Source of the DNA: an uncultured Chlorobiaceae bacterium
GTDB lineage: Bacteria > Bacteroidota > Chlorobiia > Chlorobiales > Chlorobiaceae
Assembly (NCBI GenBank): GCA_903839405.1
Contig: CAIMCD010000019.1
Span: 62,001 to 126,000 of the forward strand
DNA: 64,000 bases
Reading direction: 5' to 3'
Shown piece after piece: positions 8,819 through 17,572 of this stretch (position 1 is the first letter of the stretch; every line of letters starts with the position of its first letter). The notes beneath the pieces were generated by a model. The model saw only the letters and a program-made list of their open reading frames with translations. It made no database searches and was not told where the DNA came from. Position numbers and translations under genes: made by a program.

Positions 8819-9655
8819 ATGGTAATGAGTATCGTAGAACAATACAGAACCAAAGTAAAAGAGCTGCTCTCAAGCGGTCAGGTAAAAATGGTGATCGGCT
8901 ACGGAGCGGGCACAACCCCCGACCGGCGCCGGCCGCTCTTTATGCGATCACCCGAAGATGCCGACAAGATGCTGCTCGACAACGCCTGCATCGCTAATCT
9001 GAGCGGCTATCTGGTTTCAGAAGGGTTGCTGAGCGATGAAAAGCGTGTAGCGATTATGCTGCGTCCCGAAGGCGTACGCTCCATCAATATTTTGGCCGCC
9101 GAATCGCAACTCAAGGCGGAGCAGATTGTTATCGTCGGTTTCGACACCGCCGGAGAGGAGCTGAGGGCCATTGAGGGATCGGAGGCAAAGGATTTTTGCG
9201 CACTGATCGACTCCTTGAAAGAGAGTGCTCCCTTGCAAGCGCCGGATCCCCTTTTTGAGCGAATTGTGCAGATGAGCCCCCAGGAGCGCTTTAACTACTG
9301 GCAGGAAGAGTTTTCGAAGTGCATCAAGTGTTACGCCTGCCGCCAGTCATGCCCGATGTGCTACTGCCGCCGCTGCATTGTAGACAGCAACCAGCCGCAA
9401 TGGATCAACACCTCTTCACACACGCTCGGGAATTTTGAATGGAATATTGTCCGGGCCTTTCACCTTGCCGGACGGTGTGTCGCCTGCGGCAACTGTGACC
9501 GCTCCTGTCCGGTCAACATCCCCCTGCGCTTTATCAACCGACGCATGGGCATGGAGGTGCTTGAGGTATTCGATCATTTCCCTGGCATGAGCGAGAGCCA
9601 GGAACCGGTACTGGCAAGTTTCAAAAAGGACGATCCCGAGACATTCATTCTCTAA
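8819..9655 (+). CDS. flxC: FlxC-like 4Fe-4S ferredoxin-domain protein
   Basis: A 278-residue cytoplasmic iron-sulfur protein. The C-terminal half carries two ferredoxin-like cluster motifs, CIKCYACRQSCPMCYCRRC (about 163-181) and CVACGNCDRSCPVN (about 221-234). The N-terminal half resembles coenzyme F420 hydrogenase beta/CooF-associated domains without clear catalytic motifs. Start can be ATG at 8819 or at 8825; both are in frame. In Flx complexes this subunit passes electrons between the NADH dehydrogenase module and HdrA via FlxD. It follows flxD by 9 bases and precedes flxB by 13. Confidence 0.85.
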   Translation: MVMSIVEQYRTKVKELLSSGQVKMVIGYGAGTTPDRRRPLFMRSPEDADKMLLDNACIANLSGYLVSEGLLSDEKRVAIMLRPEGVRSINILAAESQLKAEQIVIVGFDTAGEELRAIEGSEAKDFCALIDSLKESAPLQAPDPLFERIVQMSPQERFNYWQEEFSKCIKCYACRQSCPMCYCRRCIVDSNQPQWINTSSHTLGNFEWNIVRAFHLAGRCVACGNCDRSCPVNIPLRFINRRMGMEVLEVFDHFPGMSESQEPVLASFKKDDPETFIL

Positions 9656-9668
9656 GTAACCAACACGT

Positions 9669-10682
9669 ATGACCAGAATCCTTTTCGCCGATAAACTTGA
9701 CAATTGTCTCGAGCGATGGCGCTCGGCCGGCATCAGTGTTATCGGACCGGTAAAGAAATCAAACAGTTCAGGATACAGTGCCGTTACAAAAGCGGCAGAG
9801 TTCGATTTCAACCTTGTGCTGCCCGAGCGTTCAATCAAGGAGCTTTTCTTTCCCCAGAGCGAACCGTTGATGCGATATGAAATAAAAAAGCAGGAGATCA
9901 ACACCTCTGAATTCAAGGCTCCGACCTCCGAAAGGATCATCTTTGGTGTCCGGCCCTGCGATGCGGCCGGGCTCGCCATCGACGATCCCCTGTTTGGGTG
10001 GGACTATCAGGATGAATACTGGTTTCAGAGGCGCCGTGAAACGGTTCTCGTTACCATTGCCTGTACCAAAGCCGATGATTTCTGCATGTGCACCTCCCTG
10101 AAGCTCACCCCCGATAGCGAGAAAGGCTCAGACATTCTGCTCCGTCCGCTCGAAAACAACAGCGGATGGCAGGTAGAGGAGCTGACCGACCGGGGCCGTG
10201 AGGCCTTTAAAATTATTGCGGATCTGCTGCAGGAGAGCCAAGAGAAGGCCGCACCGACCGCTGTTGTCGAAGAGAAGTTTGATCTTGAAGCCGCTCTCGC
10301 ATGGCTGAAAGAGCCGGAGAACTTTGAGAGCCACTTCTGGAAAGAGATCTCCATGCGCTGTATCGGCTGCGGCTCCTGTACCTTCCTTTGCCCAACCTGC
10401 CACTGTTTTGACATCCAGGACGAGGGCGATACCTACAGCGGTATCCGCAGAAAAAACTGGGACAGTTGCTCCTTTGCCCTCTTTACCATGCACACCTCGG
10501 GCCATAACCCCCGTTCAACCCAGTCGGCCCGCTGGCGCCAGCGCATCATGCACAAATTCAACTACTTTCCCGGCAAGTTCAACCTGAACAGTTGCAGCGG
10601 ATGCGGCCGATGCAGTCGCCAGTGCCCGGTTGACATGGGTATAACAGAAACTTTACAAGAGCTATCAAAATTATTGCGGTGA
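9669..10682 (+). CDS. flxB: FlxB-like 4Fe-4S protein (sulfhydrogenase beta-subunit-like)
   Basis: A 337-residue iron-sulfur protein of the HyhB/AsrA type. Two cluster motifs are clear: CIGCGSCTFLCPTCHC (about 236-251) and CSGCGRCSRQCPVDMG (about 309-324). The middle holds FGVRPCDAAGLAIDDP (about 94-109), a signature of this family. It is expected to relay electrons from the FlxA flavin towards FlxC and HdrA. Its TGA overlaps the GTG start of flxA by 4 bases (GTGA), indicating translational coupling. Confidence 0.87.
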   Translation: MTRILFADKLDNCLERWRSAGISVIGPVKKSNSSGYSAVTKAAEFDFNLVLPERSIKELFFPQSEPLMRYEIKKQEINTSEFKAPTSERIIFGVRPCDAAGLAIDDPLFGWDYQDEYWFQRRRETVLVTIACTKADDFCMCTSLKLTPDSEKGSDILLRPLENNSGWQVEELTDRGREAFKIIADLLQESQEKAAPTAVVEEKFDLEAALAWLKEPENFESHFWKEISMRCIGCGSCTFLCPTCHCFDIQDEGDTYSGIRRKNWDSCSFALFTMHTSGHNPRSTQSARWRQRIMHKFNYFPGKFNLNSCSGCGRCSRQCPVDMGITETLQELSKLLR

Positions 10683-11545
10683 AAGAAAACAGCATAAACG
10701 CGCAGGATAATATCTACAAGCCGGCCATCATGAAAGTCGTCGCCAAGCACGACGAAGCGCCCGGCGTTAAAACCTTGAGGATCGAGTTTGTTGATCCAGT
10801 TGAGCATGAACGGTTCAAAACAACCTACCGTACCGGCATGTTCGGCCTCTACGGAGTGTACGGCGAAGGGGAGAGCACCTTCTGCGTTGCCAGCCCTGAA
10901 ACCCGTAAAGAGTATATTGAGTGCACTTTCCGCCAGTCAGGACGGGTGACCTCCGTGTTGGCCAATGCGGAAATCGGCGACCTCATCACCTACCGGGGCC
11001 CCTACGGCAACCGCTTTCCGATTGAGGAGTTCTACGGCAAAAACCTCCTCTTTATTGCCGGCGGCATTGCCCTTCCGCCAACACGGAGTGTGATCTGGTC
11101 ATGCCTGGACCAGCGGGAAAAATTTGGCAAGGTGACCATTGTCTATGGGGCACGCACAGTTGCGGACCTGGTTTACAAGCATGAACTCGATGAGTGGATG
11201 GAGCGCGACGATGTTGAGCTGGTGCTTGCGGTTGATCCAGGCGGAGAGTCGCCCGACTGGAAACACAAGGTCGGCTTTGTACCCACGGTGCTTGAGCAGG
11301 CCGCACCGTCGCCGGATAACTGTATTGCCGTGCTTTGCGGGCCGCCCATCATGATCAAGTTCACCCTGATCGCGCTCAAAAAGCTTGGCTTTGATGAAAA
11401 AAGCGTCTATACCACGCTTGAAAACCGGATGAAGTGCGGAGTGGGCAAATGCGGACGGTGTAATGTCGGCTCGGTCTATATCTGCAAGGAAGGGCCGGTC
11501 TTTACGGCCGACGAGGTGTCGCGTATGCCGGCGGCCGATCTCTGA
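10679..11545 (+). CDS. flxA: FlxA-like FAD/NAD(P)-binding oxidoreductase (sulfhydrogenase gamma-like)
   Basis: A 288-residue ferredoxin-NADP reductase-type flavoprotein, the expected NADH entry point of the complex. The FAD-binding region includes GMFGLYGVYGEGESTFCVAS (about 53-72) and the NAD-binding region includes LFIAGGIALPPTRS (about 124-137) and LCGPPIMIKFTL (about 220-231). A C-terminal [2Fe-2S] motif CGVGKCGRCNVG with a later cysteine (about 254-275) is as in dihydroorotate dehydrogenase PyrK and HyhG. It starts with GTG inside the flxB stop codon and ends the operon. Confidence 0.88.
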   Translation: MKENSINAQDNIYKPAIMKVVAKHDEAPGVKTLRIEFVDPVEHERFKTTYRTGMFGLYGVYGEGESTFCVASPETRKEYIECTFRQSGRVTSVLANAEIGDLITYRGPYGNRFPIEEFYGKNLLFIAGGIALPPTRSVIWSCLDQREKFGKVTIVYGARTVADLVYKHELDEWMERDDVELVLAVDPGGESPDWKHKVGFVPTVLEQAAPSPDNCIAVLCGPPIMIKFTLIALKKLGFDEKSVYTTLENRMKCGVGKCGRCNVGSVYICKEGPVFTADEVSRMPAADL

Positions 11546-11575
11546 GCGCCCCCGCCTTGAAAAGCAAACCTCTTG

Positions 11576-13186
11576 TCAAGAGAGAGCAACTCTGAAAAAA
11601 GATGCCGGCTGGTGAAAATCGGCTGGCAGTGAGGGCTCCTTCCACCAGGGAAACAATCCGTACTGACCGCTGCCGGAAGAGGCGGAGCACTGGAGCCTGA
11701 TCACACCCTTCCGGATAAAGGGTTGCAGCAGCCCATAGGAAAACTCCATCCCAAAGCAGGCCTCATTATTGAGCAACTGCACATCATGCCTCCAGCTCTC
11801 TCTGGAAAGGGTGCTCTCTCTGGCACTCCTTATTCTCGGTGCATCAAAGCGCAAGGCCACCCAGTGCGCCTCAGGGGTCATTTCAAACTCAAGGTAACCG
11901 CTCCCCGAAGCGCCATCGCCAATAAAAAGCTCGGAAACCCCGTAGTGCCACAACTGGTCGGTAAAACTTCCTTCTGGGACGCTGGAAGGTGGCTTCAATG
12001 CAAAAACTGCCGTATCACGCCTGCGGGTTGTCCATCGCAAAAGGGGTTTTTCGGGATGAGCCGCGCCCTCCTGAAGTGAAACCAACTGCTCAACCTCAAC
12101 AAACAGCTCCGGCGGGAACTCCCGGTCATGAGCAGAATATCCAACCATCGGCCCCTGAAGGAGTGTGCGGGGAAAATGCGCTTTTCCACTCCCCTCCTCT
12201 TGCGGTGCCCACAAAAGCCCGGCCCACCCTTTTGAAGAGTCGACGGGATCAACCTGAAACCGGACACCGCACCGTTGAAGCAGTTCAATGGAAAAGAGGC
12301 CGACACACTGCACCTCAAGCTCAAGTTCAGCGCCGCAAGATGCAAGAGCAGCTCCTCTCATGCGAGCAGCAAGCCTCAGCACATCCTGTGCCGTGGCTCC
12401 ATTCCGGTTAAAGATAAAATTGGCATGGTGCTCGCTGACCATCGCTCCCCCTTCACGCTCTCCCTTGAAGCCTAGCTCCTCAAAAATCCGGCCGCTTGAA
12501 CGGCCAAGGGTGTAGTTGTTTTTAAAGGTGGAGCCGCAACTCGGAAAATCAAAATGGTGCTTAATATTGCGCTCCTCTTCATATCCCTGCATCAGCCCAT
12601 CAATTTCCTCCTGGGAACGCTCAAGAGGAAAACGGAGCAGAACCGCCACCACAATTTCGGGATGCTCCATCAAAGAGGTCTGCTTGTAACCATGAAACAC
12701 CTCATCCGGCAACCGCCATCGCAGGCAGCCGTCAACCGATGAGGTCAGAATACCGGCGGTAATGGTGGAAACTTCACCGCCGAAACAGCGGCCATTCATC
12801 CTCACCGTTGCACCAATCTGGCCGGGAAGCCGGTAGAGCCACTCGCCGCCACCCTTGCCCTCGGAAAAAAGCTCTTCGGCAATCCGGGTATTCTCCACAC
12901 CGGCCTCGCAGAAAAGTTCATCCCGTGATACCCAGAAGAGCTTCTGCATCCTCGAAAGGGAGATCACCACACCGGGGAACTCCTCGTCCGAAAAAAGGAT
13001 ATTGCTCCCGCTCCCCATCACGGCGAGCGGCAGACGATGCTCGCGGTTCCAAAGCAGAAGATCGGCAAGCTCCGAGAGACTTTCGGGCCATGCAAAAAAA
13101 CGGGCAGAGCCTCCGATACCGTAATAGCTGCTCTCCTGAAAAGAGTGGTTCGCCAGGAAAGCGCAAGGCAGGGATAACTGGGGCAT
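11576..13186 (-). CDS. murB: UDP-N-acetylenolpyruvoylglucosamine reductase MurB with C-terminal DOMON-like extension
   Basis: MurB reduces UDP-GlcNAc-enolpyruvate to UDP-MurNAc with NADPH in peptidoglycan synthesis. Numbering from the ATG at 13186 gives 536 residues, far longer than the usual 290-350. Residues 1-297 are MurB: FAD-binding GSGSNILFSD (58-67), LPGQIGATVRMNG (120-132), the catalytic serine in CGSTFKN (S219), and the C-terminal EGGAMVSEHHANFIFN and ELELEV with a catalytic glutamate. Residues 298-536 are extra and resemble a DOMON/CBM9-like beta-sandwich: LWHYGVSELFIGDG, GYLEFEMTPEAHWVALRFD. No stop or frameshift separates the two. A TTG three codons upstream is an alternative start. 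The role of the extension is unknown. Confidence 0.88.
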   Translation of the reverse strand: MPQLSLPCAFLANHSFQESSYYGIGGSARFFAWPESLSELADLLLWNREHRLPLAVMGSGSNILFSDEEFPGVVISLSRMQKLFWVSRDELFCEAGVENTRIAEELFSEGKGGGEWLYRLPGQIGATVRMNGRCFGGEVSTITAGILTSSVDGCLRWRLPDEVFHGYKQTSLMEHPEIVVAVLLRFPLERSQEEIDGLMQGYEEERNIKHHFDFPSCGSTFKNNYTLGRSSGRIFEELGFKGEREGGAMVSEHHANFIFNRNGATAQDVLRLAARMRGAALASCGAELELEVQCVGLFSIELLQRCGVRFQVDPVDSSKGWAGLLWAPQEEGSGKAHFPRTLLQGPMVGYSAHDREFPPELFVEVEQLVSLQEGAAHPEKPLLRWTTRRRDTAVFALKPPSSVPEGSFTDQLWHYGVSELFIGDGASGSGYLEFEMTPEAHWVALRFDAPRIRSARESTLSRESWRHDVQLLNNEACFGMEFSYGLLQPFIRKGVIRLQCSASSGSGQYGLFPWWKEPSLPADFHQPASFFRVALS

Positions 13187-13354
13187 AGCGATCAAAAAGG
13201 TCAGGGATGGGTTGGGATTGGTTGGTCATCCGAAAAAATAAGCTCTGGAACTCCTTTTATGGGAGCGAGAAGCTCGCCATCGAAAGAAAAGAAAACAAAT
13301 AAAAACGTCTTTCAAATAAATTCCATATTTTTGAGTCCGGACGCCCGTAGCGTC

Positions 13355-13849
13355 ATGAGTATTGCAGCTTCTTTTACAACCATTTTTTTTGCAACCATGC
13401 CAGATAATAACAACCGCCGGGTGAACTATGCCCTTGCCGGAATCGTAACCGAACAGCTTCAGCTTCTGCCGGAACTCATTGTGGAAGATAAGCCGGTCAC
13501 CCTCAATGCCGGCCTCAACTTTGGCATTGACAGCACACAGCTTCTTTTGAAAGTGCTCTTCAAAATCGTCTATTTGCAGGAAGAAACGCCCTTCATTACC
13601 ATTGAAACCGGATGCATCTTTGCCATCGACCCTGAATCATGGGCCCTCTTTACCAATCTGGAAGCCGGATTATTTGTTCTGCCGAAAAACTTTGCGGGTC
13701 ATCTTGCCCAGTTGACCGCCGGTACGGCACGTGGCGTCCTGCACCAGAGCACCCTCAACACCCCACTAAACCGCTTCTTTATTCCGGCCAACAACATTGA
13801 GGAGATGATCCAGGAAAACGTATCCCTGCCGCTTGATCCCCAAAACTAA
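13355..13849 (+). CDS. SecB-like fold protein, function unproven
   Basis: A protein of about 164 residues (shorter if the ATG at 13397 is used). I see no clear ribosome binding site for either start. The pattern is reminiscent of the SecB-like superfamily: a strand-rich middle with LNAGLNFGIDSTQLLLKV and TIETGCIFAID, then LAQLTAGTARGVLHQST and NTPLNRFFIPANNIEEMI, resembling the end of SecB where a short strand precedes a helix. SecB binds unfolded secretory proteins; whether this protein does so is an inference. It is divergent from murB and convergent with the nitroreductase gene. Confidence 0.6.
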   Translation: MSIAASFTTIFFATMPDNNNRRVNYALAGIVTEQLQLLPELIVEDKPVTLNAGLNFGIDSTQLLLKVLFKIVYLQEETPFITIETGCIFAIDPESWALFTNLEAGLFVLPKNFAGHLAQLTAGTARGVLHQSTLNTPLNRFFIPANNIEEMIQENVSLPLDPQN

Positions 13850-13890
13850 CCCTCTTGTGATGACGCCGGGCCAGCTCTGCCGGAAGAGGG
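13850..13890. terminator. Hairpin in the convergent gap
   Basis: CCCTCTT at 13850-13856 pairs with AAGAGGG at 13884-13890, spanning nearly the entire gap between two convergent genes. No strong T tract follows, so efficiency is uncertain. Confidence 0.4.
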
Positions 13891-13891
13891 C

Positions 13892-14464
13892 CTAGCGCAC
13901 AAAACTGACACGACCGGGCTTTCTTGGCCCGGCGTCGGGCCAGGGTAAGGCACTGTAACTGTAACCAAACACGGCCGCAGCATAGGGCGCATACCCTGCA
14001 GGAATTCCAAGCTCAAGGCTTTTGAACACCTCACCACCTTCCCGGCTTTCGTAAAGCATAACCACCGAATGGACCCAGCAGGAGCCAACGCCAAGGGAAG
14101 CCGCCGCAAGCAACATGTTCTCCATGGCCAGCACGCAATCCAGTGAAGGAGTTAAGGCACTATCGTCACCTGAAACAATAATGAGTGTCGGCGCATGGTA
14201 AAAAAGGTGATACTCTTCACGAAGTGCCAATTCACGCAAGGTGGTATTATTGGAGTGCAAAAAAACCGACTTGCACATCGTCTGGAGTTTATCAAGCAGA
14301 TCCGCGTTCTGCACCACTGTAAAATGCCAAGGCTGCTCCCCCATGGCTGAAGGAGCATACTGGCCGGCACGCAAAATACACTCCAGCTCTTTTTCAGCTA
14401 TCTGCCGCGGCTGATAGCAGCGGATACTCCTTCGGTGAAGAATGGTTTGGATGGTTTCATTCAT
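13892..14464 (-). CDS. Nitroreductase-family FMN oxidoreductase
   Basis: A 190-residue protein with the nitroreductase fold signatures: HRRSIRCYQPRQI near the N-terminus (phosphate-binding arginines), AGQYAPSAMGEQPWHFTVV (about 32-50), and the central ENMLLAAASLGVGSCWVHSV (about 124-143). These enzymes bind FMN as homodimers and use NAD(P)H to reduce nitro compounds, flavins or quinones. The physiological substrate is not evident from the sequence or neighbours. Confidence 0.88.
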   Translation of the reverse strand: MNETIQTILHRRSIRCYQPRQIAEKELECILRAGQYAPSAMGEQPWHFTVVQNADLLDKLQTMCKSVFLHSNNTTLRELALREEYHLFYHAPTLIIVSGDDSALTPSLDCVLAMENMLLAAASLGVGSCWVHSVVMLYESREGGEVFKSLELGIPAGYAPYAAAVFGYSYSALPWPDAGPRKPGRVSFVR

Positions 14465-14725
14465 ATCGCACGATCCTGTAGTAAGTATTGTTCAAGAGCG
14501 AAACAGAGCACTCAATTCGATACCCTGTCAATGCGCCATTTTTTTTGTACTACGAGCCTACCTTCGACCTTAAATGAGATCCATACCGCACCCAGGCAAA
14601 ACAACTAGCCTCTGAAAGAGGGTGCGGTGGCCCACTCTTTGTAACACCGCGAATATTTTATTCGTTTTTTTTACGATTCCAGCAGCAAACGGGATGAGCG
14701 AAACAGGTGGAATCAACAAAACCGT

Positions 14726-16510
14726 TCACTCATCCTTGCTTTCTGCAGGAAGAGGACGATCAAGCACCTCACGTACTTTTACCGCAAGCTCCATGCGGGT
14801 GAAGGGCTTGCCAAGAAAAGGCAACGCTACGTCACTACCCTCGGGATGATCAAAAAAATCACCTGAATAGCCTGAAATGAGCAGGCATTTCAGGCCAGGC
14901 TGCATCCTTCGCACTCTCTCGGCAAGCTCCCTTCCGCTCATTTGCGGTAACAGGATGTCGGTAATGAGTAAACCTATGGAGGAAGAGTGTTTCTTAAAAA
15001 GAGAGAGCGCTTCATCAGGCGATTCAGCCACAAGAACCCTGTAGCCGAAACTTTTCAGAAAGCCCTCAGCAACCTCCCTCACCGTATCTTCATCCTCAAC
15101 CAGAAGAATGGTTTCACTGCCACCGGGAAAAACTTCACTCTCTTTTGTGGGGCAATGTTCACCCGCACTGACGACAGATCGGGGCAGATAGATTTCAAAT
15201 GTCGTACCCTCTCCTTTTTTGCTCGATACCTTGATAAACCCGTTGTTTTGCCGGACAATACCATGGACGGTGGCAAGCCCGAGACCTGAATGCTCAGCCA
15301 TGGATTTCGTGGTATAGAACGGCTCAAAAACCAGTTCAAGCGTTTCTGTGTCCATGCCACACCCGTTATCCTCAACAATCAGAAGCACATAATCACCGGG
15401 AATCATTTCAGGGTATTGTTGACAGTAGAGCGCATCAGCCGAAACATTGCAGGTACGAATGGACATGGTGCCGGCTCCCCTGATCGCGTCCCTTGCGTTG
15501 ATGGCCAGATTAGCCATAATCTGGTCAATTTGTGACGAGTCCATCTTCACCGGCCAGAGCGCACTGCCCGGCGTATAGATCAACTGGATATTCTCGCCAA
15601 TCAGACTCCTGAGCATCGTCAGCATCTCCGAAACTGCAGCATTGAAATCAATTATTTTCGGCGTGATAAGCTGCTTGCGGGCAAAAGCAAGCAGTTGACG
15701 CGTAAGCGCCGCAGACTTGAGCACCGAGTTGCGCAAGTTATCAAGCATCGTTCTTGCACCGCTGCCGAGGTCATCTTCATCGTTTAAAAGCTCGATGTTC
15801 CCGAGCATCACCTGCAGCATATTGTTGTAGTCATGAGCGACACCGCCAGCCAACCGGCCGATCGACTCAAGTTTTTGAGACTGGGCCAGCGTGGCCTGAA
15901 GCAGAGCATTCTCTTTTTCAATCTTTTTTTGGCGGGTTATATCCGAAACAACCGCACGACACTCCTGACCATCATCACTGAGCACCGCCTCAAGATGCAG
16001 CGTCTGCTGCTCCTTCACCGCGCCATGACTTTCCGTATGGCTCTGCCGTGCTTCGTCACCACGAAGCCTCACCTCGCAAGATCCAGCTTCCCTGCTGCTG
16101 AAGAGGCGGTCGAGCAGTGCGTTAAAGAGTGGTATATCTTCATCCAGCACAAAGAGTCCAAAACGATCCCCCTTCAAAAGCGAGCGTTCAACGCCTAGAA
16201 TTTTTGTGCCAGTCAGATTGACTTCAAGTATGGTGCCGTCACGGGCAAGGGTGAGGTAGCCAAGCGGCGCAAAGTCGTACAGCTCGGTATAGCGCTCCAG
16301 ACTTTTTTCCAGCTCTTCGCGTGACTGAAGCAGCTCCTCCTGCTGCATTTCAAGTTCAATCTGATGCACCGAGAGTTCATGAATAATGCGGTGCATCTCT
16401 TCGGGTGAAGAGCTAAACTCCGGATTGTTCTGTTGACTTTCCTGCAAGCGCCCTTCAGCCTTGCGCCGTAATCGGGAGTAGTCGTCTTGATGGGAGAGGG
16501 GCTTTTTCAT
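14726..16510 (-). CDS. Hybrid sensor histidine kinase (PAS-HisKA-HATPase-REC)
   Basis: A 594-residue cytoplasmic hybrid kinase with no transmembrane segment. Residues about 35-75 form a coiled coil, followed by a PAS domain (about 75-195, LARDGTILEVNLTG). The HisKA phospho-acceptor is H226 in LAGGVAHDYNNML. The ATPase domain has NLAINARDAI (N box), VEDNGCGMD (G1) and HSGLGLATVHGIV (G2). The C-terminal receiver has acidic residues in LLVEDED and phospho-acceptor D518 in LITDILLP. No output domain or cognate regulator lies nearby. It shares its kinase and receiver arrangement with the two larger hybrid kinases further along the window. Confidence 0.93.
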   Translation of the reverse strand: MKKPLSHQDDYSRLRRKAEGRLQESQQNNPEFSSSPEEMHRIIHELSVHQIELEMQQEELLQSREELEKSLERYTELYDFAPLGYLTLARDGTILEVNLTGTKILGVERSLLKGDRFGLFVLDEDIPLFNALLDRLFSSREAGSCEVRLRGDEARQSHTESHGAVKEQQTLHLEAVLSDDGQECRAVVSDITRQKKIEKENALLQATLAQSQKLESIGRLAGGVAHDYNNMLQVMLGNIELLNDEDDLGSGARTMLDNLRNSVLKSAALTRQLLAFARKQLITPKIIDFNAAVSEMLTMLRSLIGENIQLIYTPGSALWPVKMDSSQIDQIMANLAINARDAIRGAGTMSIRTCNVSADALYCQQYPEMIPGDYVLLIVEDNGCGMDTETLELVFEPFYTTKSMAEHSGLGLATVHGIVRQNNGFIKVSSKKGEGTTFEIYLPRSVVSAGEHCPTKESEVFPGGSETILLVEDEDTVREVAEGFLKSFGYRVLVAESPDEALSLFKKHSSSIGLLITDILLPQMSGRELAERVRRMQPGLKCLLISGYSGDFFDHPEGSDVALPFLGKPFTRMELAVKVREVLDRPLPAESKDE

Positions 16511-16596
16511 GAAGGGTTACAATCTTGCACCAGCATTAAATAAAAACTCAAAACAAACCCATTACTTCAAATGTGTTTGCGATGCTCTTTGTTACG

Positions 16597-17121
16597 TCAC
16601 TTCACCGTTTCGTGCTGCTGAAGCCACAGCTCGGCCTCCGTGCTGCCAAGCTCCGAAGCCCTGCGGATATCCTTCAAAGCAGCGGCCTCTTCATGGAGAT
16701 CAAATTTTACTTTTCCCCGTGCAAAAAAAGCCTTGTCGTAGCTTGAACGGATTCCGATTGCCTCATTAAAATCCTCCTCCGCACGACCAAACTCTTTCAG
16801 GGCAGCAAACGAGCGGCCCCGGTGATAGTGGGCCCGTGCACACACTTTTTTGAGTTCCAGCGCCTTTGTAAATTCAGCAATTGCCTCCCGATAGCGTCCA
16901 AGCTCAACCAGACTTTTACCTCTGGCATAGACCACGTCAAAAGAGGCGCTCGTGGCGGCATCAGCCAGATTGAATTCCTGAAGTGACTCATTAAACTTCC
17001 GCTCGGCATAGAAGGCCTCGCCACGCCGGAGATGAGTGTCGTCACTCTCGGCCAGAACCGCTCCCGGCAAACCGGCCAAAAGCAGCATCACGGCAACAGG
17101 AAAAAGAAAAAAGGGCTTCAT
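16597..17121 (-). CDS. Secreted tetratricopeptide-repeat protein
   Basis: The start is set at the ATG giving a clean signal peptide (MKPFFLFPVAVMLLLAGLPG, cleavage probably after VLA). The mature part of about 150 residues holds three to four TPR motifs, for example DVVYARGKSLVELGRYREAI and ARAHYHRGRSFAALKEFGRA. TPR proteins act as protein-binding scaffolds, here probably in the periplasm. Upstream in-frame sequence is open but lacks signs of coding. No partner is evident. Confidence 0.8.
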   Translation of the reverse strand: MKPFFLFPVAVMLLLAGLPGAVLAESDDTHLRRGEAFYAERKFNESLQEFNLADAATSASFDVVYARGKSLVELGRYREAIAEFTKALELKKVCARAHYHRGRSFAALKEFGRAEEDFNEAIGIRSSYDKAFFARGKVKFDLHEEAAALKDIRRASELGSTEAELWLQQHETVK

Positions 17122-17313
17122 AGACTGAAATAAACAGGGAGAACTCCCTGGCAGCAAAAGATCAAGTTTACGAATAACTTTCATATAAAACACACGGAAG
17201 GCGAAAAAAAGAGGTATTCGAAGGAAATTCCATTTCCAGTGAAAATCAATCAATAAGGGGTGCACCGGAAGAACATGACTGGAAGTAACGAAATTGAAAG
17301 GTCGATAATGCAT

Positions 17314-17568
17314 TCACCCGCTAAACTTCCTGCCAAAAGAGGGGCTATCCGGCAGGGTGTAACGAAGACGGTCAGGTTCGAGTTTCTGAACCGTGGCGTA
17401 ACCCTGATGCAGCACCGGATCAAAAGCAAGTGCCGAAAGCGTTATCACCTGAACCTCATGCTGCGCCGCCCTCGCCCCCTCTGCATAGGAATCTGCAACT
17501 GCCCCGCAAAAGCTCTGTGTTGCTGGATGGCCAAGAATAACAAGAATACGTTTACCCATGCGTTCCAT
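17314..17568 (-). pseudogene. Truncated NAD(P)H:quinone oxidoreductase (flavodoxin-like) fragment
   Basis: About 80 residues survive. The N-terminal flavodoxin-like fold is clear: KRILVILGHPATQSFCGAV, then VQVITLSALAFDPVLHQGY and KLEPDRL, matching the MdaB/YwrO/NQO family. Family members are about 190 residues and continue with the WPLWW-type FMN-binding segment. Here the homology ends abruptly after KLEPDRL, with a short unrelated tail and a stop. FMN-binding and catalytic parts are missing, so the product should be inactive. It starts 4 bases after the stop of the TIR gene, suggesting it was truncated during rearrangement of this spot. Confidence 0.7.
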
Positions 17569-17572
17569 GCAT

